A DNA stretch of 10,557 bases. Origin: Gemmatimonadales bacterium (GTDB lineage: Bacteria; Gemmatimonadota; Gemmatimonadetes; Gemmatimonadales; GWC2-71-9). Position 1 is the stretch's first letter. Every line of letters starts with the position of its first letter. Position numbers and translations under genes: made by a program. The stretch spans positions 1-10,557 of the forward strand of contig JAICEH010000056.1 of the NCBI GenBank assembly GCA_025924275.1, written 5' to 3'. The notes beneath the pieces were generated by a model. The model saw only the letters and a program-made list of their open reading frames with translations. It made no database searches and was not told the DNA's origin. Below, one piece after another: positions 6,195 to 10,557 of this stretch.

Positions 6195-7070
6195 ATGATC
6201 CAGGCGGCGGACGAGAACAACCTGCCCTTCCTAGCGAGCGCGCTGAGCTTCGGCGCGCTCCTGGCGGCCGTGCCGTTCGTCCTGCTGCTCCTGGTGGCGC
6301 TCTCCACCTTCGCCACCGGCCTTGGCGGGGAGGGGGTGCCCGACCTCGGGCGGCTCCTGGACGAGTTCCTCCCGCCCCACCGGGGTGCGCGCGGCGACCC
6401 GTTCGCCGGGGTCGAGGCGATCGTCGGCCGGATCGGCGAGAACCGCGGCACCGTATCGCTCGTGGCCGTGCCGCTCTTCATCTGGCTCAGCACCCGGCTC
6501 TTCGCCGGGGTCCGCACCGCCCTCAACGAGATCTACGACGTCGCGGCCCGCCCGGGGCCCCGCCGCCACTTCCTCGCCACCTACCTGCGCGGGAAGCTCC
6601 GCGACGCGGCGATGGTGGTCCTGGTGCTGGCGCTCTTCCTCGCCAACAGCGCCATGTCCCTCGCGCTCGGCGTGGCCGTGGCGCGGGGGGAGGCCCTCGC
6701 CCCCGGCCATGGATTCCTCTTCACCAGCCTGGGGCGCTGGTTGGCGCAACTGCTGGCGTTCGGCTTCGCGGTGTCGCTCTTCTACGTGGTGTACCGCCAC
6801 GCGAGCGCCCAGCGGGTCCGCCGGGTGCCCGCGCTGGTGGCCTCGGTCTTCTCCGCGCTGCTCTACGAACTGGCGAAGCGGCTCTTCGCCCTGTACTTCC
6901 TGCGGGTCGCGGCCAGCGAGCGCTTTTCCCTCGACGCCAATCTCGGCGCCGTCATCCTGTTCGTGCTCTGGGTGTTCTACACCGCGTTCGTCTTCCTGCT
7001 GGGCGGGGTCCTGGCGCAGATCTGGGAGCTCAGGAGCCGCACCGAACGGCAGCGGGCCCGGTTCGGGTGA
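6195..7070 (+). CDS. YihY/BrkB (UPF0761) family inner-membrane protein
   Basis: The product has 291 residues from the ATG at 6195, or 18 more if the CTG at 6141 is used. Hydrophobic segments at about 12-40, 86-106, 137-161, 181-201, 211-237 and 250-276 give the six-helix layout of this family. Family landmarks include the opening LASALSFGALLAAVPFVLLL, the motif RTALNEIYDV (107-116), YELAKRLFALYF and the last helix LFVLWVFYTAFVFLLGGVLAQIWE. The C-terminus is a short basic cytoplasmic tail. Some members were once called ribonuclease BN or serum-resistance factor BrkB, but those names are not supported as function; the biochemical role is unknown. The CTG start would add a basic stretch (SPRRAGWTRSFGGFVRR) that looks like a natural cytoplasmic N-terminus. 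It ends the plus-strand unit and faces the usher operon. Confidence 0.86.
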   Translation: MIQAADENNLPFLASALSFGALLAAVPFVLLLLVALSTFATGLGGEGVPDLGRLLDEFLPPHRGARGDPFAGVEAIVGRIGENRGTVSLVAVPLFIWLSTRLFAGVRTALNEIYDVAARPGPRRHFLATYLRGKLRDAAMVVLVLALFLANSAMSLALGVAVARGEALAPGHGFLFTSLGRWLAQLLAFGFAVSLFYVVYRHASAQRVRRVPALVASVFSALLYELAKRLFALYFLRVAASERFSLDANLGAVILFVLWVFYTAFVFLLGGVLAQIWELRSRTERQRARFG

Positions 7071-7104
7071 GTCGCGGGTCAGGACTCACGAGTCACGAGT
7101 CCCT
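7066..7104. repeat. Degenerate 7-bp tandem repeat in the convergent junction
   Basis: Reading in steps of seven from 7066 gives GGTGAGT, CGCGGGT, CAGGACT, CACGAGT, CACGAGT. The last two units (7087-7093, 7094-7100) are identical and the others share the closing GT/CT pattern. The first unit contains the stop codon of the YihY-type gene. The repeat also folds as a 6-bp hairpin (GGACTC 7082-7087 with GAGTCC 7097-7102), but no T-run follows on either strand, so a standard terminator is not supported. The 11-mer ACTCGTGACTC of its minus strand recurs on the plus strand at 502-512. Confidence 0.5.
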
Positions 7105-7110
7105 TCCCCC

Positions 7111-9657
7111 TCACTCCGCGCCCACCTCCACCACCACCCCTGCCACGCCGCCCGCGAGATCCTCCGGGCGGACCAGCCGCCGCACCGTGGTGGCGGCGAG
7201 GCCGAGCCGCTTCGCAGTGGCCGGGTCGACGGTCACCTCCCACTCGCCGGGAAGGACGCCCGTGAGGTAGAAGGTGCCGTCGCCGAAGGTGCGGGTCCGG
7301 AGGGTGCGGCCGGTCCGCACCTCCCGCACTACCACGTCCACGCCCGGCATCGGCCGTCCGCCGTCGTCGGCGGTCCGCCGCACCTCCCCATCCAGCACCG
7401 TCGCCTCCGCCACCGCGAGGTCCAGCGCCACGAAGCGGTTCGGGGCGGTGGCGAGCCGCACCGCCGGCGCCAGCGGCACGAGCAACGGGCTCTCGAGGCT
7501 CAGGGTGTCGACCGAGATCACCACCGCCTCGAACGGGAGCAGGTTCCACGCCTCATAGCGGCCGAGGCTGTCGGTCGTGACGCTGATGCTGCCCACCACG
7601 AGGCGCACCGCGGCGAGGCCGGGCTCGCCCGGGTCGCGGCGGCCGTCGGCGTTGCGGTCGAGGAAGACGTGGCCCGCCACCCCCGCGCGCTCGAGCGACG
7701 GCCCGGGCGTCGGGGTGAGCCGGCCGGCGGCGCGGTTCCACACCACCGAGCCCTGCACGTACTGGCTGGAGACCGCGCCCCCGGGGACGGAGGCCACGGA
7801 GGCACCGGCGCGGAGCGCGGGGAAGGCGGTCGCGACGCCGAGCGTGAGCTGGGTGCGCGCGCCCAGGCGCCACGCGACCCCGCCCTCCAGCCGGAGGGAG
7901 TGGGCGAGGTTCCGTGCCAGCGACAGCTCCAGTGCGGAGAGCCCCCCGCCGCCGACCTCCACCCGGCCCCTGGTCCAGAGCCCGTTCAGCACCGGTCCGG
8001 CACGCGGGCCGGGCAGCAGGTACCCGCTCACGCCCACGAACGTGCCGTCCGGGGTGAACGACGCGCCGCCCGAGCTCGAGACGCGGACGTAGGGAGCCAC
8101 GCGGAGGGCGGCGCGCTGCAGCGAGGCGCCGAGCCGGAGCGAGTTCCGGTCACCGGTGCGGGTGCCGGCGTGCTCGAAGGTCCCGTCGACGTAGAGGAAG
8201 GGGTTGGATGGCACCGGACGCCAGAAGAGCCCGATGCGCGCCTGGGAGGTCTGGCCCGCGGCCGTGAGCACCGGCGCCTCCACCCCGGTGTTGAACGCGG
8301 CCGCCTCGGCCCCGAGGCGGAGGTCCGCCGTCGGCTGGAACCGGAGCGCAGCGCGCAGGTAGCCCTGGGCCAGCGCCTCGAGCTCGACGGCGAGCGGGTT
8401 GACCGGGGTTGCGGTGAGCACGGCGTAGGGCTGCAGCAGGCGGCCAGCCGCCCGCGACGAGGCCTCGAGCCCGCCGCGCACCGTCCAGCGGTCGCTGGCC
8501 CCGTAACGAAGGTCGACGTTCGCCGACCCGTCGCAGGCGACCCGCCGACAGGCGCCGGCGGCCAGGCCGTACTCGAACGTGCGGGCCGGTAGCTGGCTCT
8601 GGACCGCCTGGTAGGTCCGGCTGAAGCTCCGCACCTCGCCGTTCGGGCCGTAGGCGATGAACTCCACCGGGTTCTCCCCGTACCGCACCGGCACCTCGAC
8701 CGAGTAGCGGCCGAGGGCGTCGGAGGAGTCGAAGGCCACCAGGCCGCCGCCGGCCCACGCCTCGACCGTCCAGCCCGGACCGGTCATGCCCTCGAAGGCG
8801 GCGTCGTGCAGGAACTGGTCGCGGACGTACGGGGCGTTCGTGGCGCTCGCCCCTCGGATGGCCCGTGCGCGCGGGCCCGTGGCATAGGCGTCGCCCAGGC
8901 GGAGCTGCCGGAGCCGGATCGACTCCGGCCAGACGCCGAGCCAGGAGGCCCCGAGCTCGCCGCGGGCGCCCGAGCCCAGGCCGGCCGACTGGGCCAGGAC
9001 CTCGAGCGAGCCGCCCAGCAGCTCGGCGCCGAGGCCGAGCTGCAGGTTGGCGGCGGCGAGCGGATCCCGGCCGCCGGCCTGCGCGAGATAGTCCACCACC
9101 AGGCCGTCCCAGCGGGCCGGCGGCACGGCCACCTCGGTGAGGCCCGCCCCGCCCCCCTGCTCGGCGAGGAGCACCCGGCGCGCCTCCTCCCGCTCGATCC
9201 GCCGGGCCACCGGGAGGTTGCCGGCCTCCGGGACGTCCACCCGCAGTTCGGACCAGTCGACCTGCACATCCACGCCCAGCAGCCGACCGAGCACCGCCGC
9301 GTCGAGGTAGACCTCCCCGTCCCGGGCCAGGACCCGCGTGGAGTCGAGCGGCAGCGTCTGGCGGTCCACCGCAGCGACGCGGAGGGTGGCATCCACCCGG
9401 ATCACCGTGCCTGCGGGCTCGAGCGTGGCAGTGGCGACGGCCCCGATGACGCCTCCCCGGATCTCCGCCAGCCCGAGCATCGCGCCCACCGGCAGCAGTG
9501 CGGCATCGCCGGCCCGCCAGGCCTCGAGCGTGCGCGAGACCAGCCGGCCGAGCCGGACCTCGACCAGGGTCTGCTCGGGCGCCTGGGCCAGCGCCGTCCC
9601 CGGAATGGTGACCCCCGCGAGCGTGGCGAGGAGTCCGACGAGGTGCCGGGGGCGCAT
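7111..9657 (-). CDS. Usher-like outer-membrane protein with C-terminal SdrD_B-like and Ig-like domains
   Basis: The 848-residue product has a signal peptide (cleavage likely after ALA, residue 24). A mixed N-terminal region (27-165) resembles the periplasmic usher domain that receives chaperone-subunit complexes. A long beta-rich region (about 200-645) has alternating hydrophobic strands. Within it, LRLGDAYATG (252-261), WTVEAWAGGGLVAF, GRYSVEVPVRYGENPVEFIAYGPNGE and the following TFEYGLAAG match the barrel and plug layout of fimbrial ushers. C370 and C375 are the only cysteines and may form a disulfide. Two Ig-like domains follow: an SdrD_B-like domain (about 658-717) with the calcium-binding-type loop DRNADGRRDPGE, and a carboxypeptidase-regulatory-like domain (about 754-810). 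The ATG at 9657 lies 3 nt after the DUF4402 stop, with no clear Shine-Dalgarno sequence, so translation is probably coupled. Similarity to ushers is clear in layout but weak in sequence; another large surface porin is the alternative. Confidence 0.72.
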   Translation of the reverse strand: MRPRHLVGLLATLAGVTIPGTALAQAPEQTLVEVRLGRLVSRTLEAWRAGDAALLPVGAMLGLAEIRGGVIGAVATATLEPAGTVIRVDATLRVAAVDRQTLPLDSTRVLARDGEVYLDAAVLGRLLGVDVQVDWSELRVDVPEAGNLPVARRIEREEARRVLLAEQGGGAGLTEVAVPPARWDGLVVDYLAQAGGRDPLAAANLQLGLGAELLGGSLEVLAQSAGLGSGARGELGASWLGVWPESIRLRQLRLGDAYATGPRARAIRGASATNAPYVRDQFLHDAAFEGMTGPGWTVEAWAGGGLVAFDSSDALGRYSVEVPVRYGENPVEFIAYGPNGEVRSFSRTYQAVQSQLPARTFEYGLAAGACRRVACDGSANVDLRYGASDRWTVRGGLEASSRAAGRLLQPYAVLTATPVNPLAVELEALAQGYLRAALRFQPTADLRLGAEAAAFNTGVEAPVLTAAGQTSQARIGLFWRPVPSNPFLYVDGTFEHAGTRTGDRNSLRLGASLQRAALRVAPYVRVSSSGGASFTPDGTFVGVSGYLLPGPRAGPVLNGLWTRGRVEVGGGGLSALELSLARNLAHSLRLEGGVAWRLGARTQLTLGVATAFPALRAGASVASVPGGAVSSQYVQGSVVWNRAAGRLTPTPGPSLERAGVAGHVFLDRNADGRRDPGEPGLAAVRLVVGSISVTTDSLGRYEAWNLLPFEAVVISVDTLSLESPLLVPLAPAVRLATAPNRFVALDLAVAEATVLDGEVRRTADDGGRPMPGVDVVVREVRTGRTLRTRTFGDGTFYLTGVLPGEWEVTVDPATAKRLGLAATTVRRLVRPEDLAGGVAGVVVEVGAE

Positions 9658-9660
9658 CGG

Positions 9661-10194
9661 TCAGTTGAGGTAGGCGACGGTCAGCACGACGGGCGCGGTG
9701 TAGAGCCCCGCGGGGACGCCGACCGCAGGCGATGCCGTGCCGCCCAGGTAGACGTGCAGCTGGGGCCGGGGGGTCGGACCGAAGCGCGACGTGGTGCCCG
9801 CGGCCGGGTTGAACGTGGTGGCGCCGCCCCCGCTGGGCGACTGGGAAATCCGGTTCACGACGGCGGACGCGGCACCGAAGCTCACCGGGATCACCCCGCC
9901 GCCACCGAAGCGTGCGAGCTCGGTGGGCAGCGTGAAGGTCAGGCTCACCCGCTGGTTGCGCTCGCCCTCGACCTGGAAGTAACCGGCGTCGGGCGAGGTG
10001 GGTGCCACCGTCCTTGGCGTGCCGGGCGTGAGGGCGCCGAACTGGAGGTCGCGGAGGACGAGGAAGATCAGGGTGCCGGGCAGCACCTGGGCGCGGACCG
10101 GCGTGGAACCGGAGAAGCCCTGCGCCGCCGCCCCGGCAGGGACGGCGGCGGTCAGGAGGGCGGTCGCGAGCGCGAGACGCCGCCAGATGGTCAC
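9661..10194 (-). CDS. Secreted DUF4402-type protein, probable fibre subunit
   Basis: A 177-residue exported protein. Residues 1-24 are a signal peptide (MTIWRR, hydrophobic core, GAAA/Q cleavage). The mature part has the layout of DUF4402: DLQFGALTPGTPRTVAP (49-65), a central AGYFQVEGERNQRVSLTFTLP (70-90), and the closing PAGLYTAPVVLTVAYLN (161-177), all beta-strand-like. DUF4402 proteins are thought to be pilin-like subunits; beside a chaperone and an usher this is the natural subunit gene. The GTG at 10194 overlaps the stop of the upstream gene by 4 nt and has GAGGTGG (plus-strand bases 10202-10208) with a 7-nt spacer. The frame is open further upstream, but that part gives an Arg/Pro/Gly-rich shadow with no signal peptide. 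The final strand could act as the donor strand in fibre assembly, which is inference. Confidence 0.78.
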   Translation of the reverse strand: MTIWRRLALATALLTAAVPAGAAAQGFSGSTPVRAQVLPGTLIFLVLRDLQFGALTPGTPRTVAPTSPDAGYFQVEGERNQRVSLTFTLPTELARFGGGGVIPVSFGAASAVVNRISQSPSGGGATTFNPAAGTTSRFGPTPRPQLHVYLGGTASPAVGVPAGLYTAPVVLTVAYLN

Positions 10195-10557
10195 GGGAGC
10201 ACCACCTCGACCGAGTCCCGCACCGCCGGGAGGGGCGGCCGGAGTTCGGGGGGCACGTCGTCGCGCTCGCCGTCGAGCACCACGCGGAGGCGGTAGCGGC
10301 CCGGTGGCAGTCCCGCGACGGGGAGCCGGTACCGCGGGGTCATCGGGTAGTAGACCGCCACCTGGCTCGAGTCGCGTGCCCGGACCGTCCCGGCCGAGTC
10401 GCGCAGCTCCGCCCGGAGCATCCCGAGCCACGCGCCGGTGCCCGCGCGCGCGAGTTCCACGCCGAAATCGAGCGAGTCGCCCCGCAACCGGGCGCTGAGC
10501 CCGCGGGCGGTCACCCCGCCGCTGACGGGTCCCTTGCGGTAGATCAGGGCGATGATC
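10191..10557 (-). CDS. Probable periplasmic fimbrial chaperone, C-terminal part (runs off the right edge)
   Basis: The frame is open to the window edge and gives 121 residues ending in DSVEVVLP. It begins IIALIYRKGP, like the strand that closes the first domain of pili-assembly chaperones (usual pattern: hydrophobics, Pro/Ala, hydrophobics, then a basic residue). An Ig-like second domain follows: LSARLRGDSLDFGVELARAG, VRARDSSQVAVYYPMTP, LPPGRYRLRVVLDG. This resembles chaperones of archaic or alternative chaperone-usher systems, which fold subunits in the periplasm and hand them to the usher. The similarity is of pattern only; a different Ig-like periplasmic protein is possible. A GTG at 10514 is in frame, but the matching sequence continues upstream of it, so the true start lies outside the window. 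Its stop overlaps the start of the DUF4402 gene (GTGA), placing it first of the three in this operon. Confidence 0.55.
   Translation of the reverse strand, partial: IIALIYRKGPVSGGVTARGLSARLRGDSLDFGVELARAGTGAWLGMLRAELRDSAGTVRARDSSQVAVYYPMTPRYRLPVAGLPPGRYRLRVVLDGERDDVPPELRPPLPAVRDSVEVVLP

Noticed and set aside
4263..6526. Minus-strand frames opposite the aldolase, YtxH and YihY genes
   Set aside because: They lack motifs and signal or membrane segments, and overlap three well-supported genes.
7082..7102. Hairpin as a rho-independent terminator
   Set aside because: The stem is only 6 bp with a 9-nt loop and is followed by C-rich, not T-rich, sequence on the plus strand and no T-run on the minus strand.
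6322..10296. Long plus-strand frames (6322-8592 and 8806-10296)
   Set aside because: Both are shadows, of YihY in part and of the usher operon. They are extremely Arg/Gly/Ala-rich and have no domain pattern.
10195..10431. N-terminal extension of the DUF4402 frame
   Set aside because: It overlaps the chaperone-like gene and has no signal peptide. The GTG at 10194, with a Shine-Dalgarno sequence and a signal peptide right after it, is the better start.

Overview
The window is GC-rich DNA from a Gram-negative (diderm) bacterium. The secreted proteins carry signal peptides, there is an outer-membrane usher-like protein, and genes are packed with 1-5 nt gaps or 4-nt overlaps. Codon use and gene style suggest Gemmatimonadota or a relative, but no marker gene here proves it.

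Layout. (1) Bases 1-149 hold the C-terminal end of an unidentified plus-strand gene. (2) Bases 150-672 are a 520-bp gene-free stretch, much less GC-rich in its middle. It holds two perfect DnaA boxes and several one-mismatch boxes in both orientations, so it is a candidate replication origin or DnaA-binding locus. (3) Bases 673-4243 form a tight plus-strand operon: pyruvate kinase, a PhnP-like metallo-beta-lactamase-fold hydrolase and glucose-6-phosphate isomerase. (4) A probable promoter overlapping the pgi stop codon starts a second plus-strand unit at about 4302-7070: a long, divergent class II aldolase, a YtxH-type small membrane protein and a YihY/BrkB-type six-helix membrane protein. (5) A 40-bp convergent junction carries a degenerate 7-bp repeat. 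(6) Bases 7111-10557 form a minus-strand operon, read right to left: the C-terminal part of a probable fimbrial chaperone, a DUF4402-type secreted subunit, and an 848-residue usher-like outer-membrane protein with two extra C-terminal Ig-like domains.

How the genes work together. Pyk, Pgi and the aldolase are three steps of glycolysis/gluconeogenesis kept side by side. The MBL hydrolase between them may repair or recycle a phosphate metabolite, but its substrate is unknown. The YtxH and YihY proteins look like envelope or stress membrane proteins co-transcribed with the aldolase. The minus-strand operon has the three parts of a chaperone-usher surface fibre: chaperone, subunit and usher. It is very divergent from classical fimbriae and is the best candidate here for a poorly described system.
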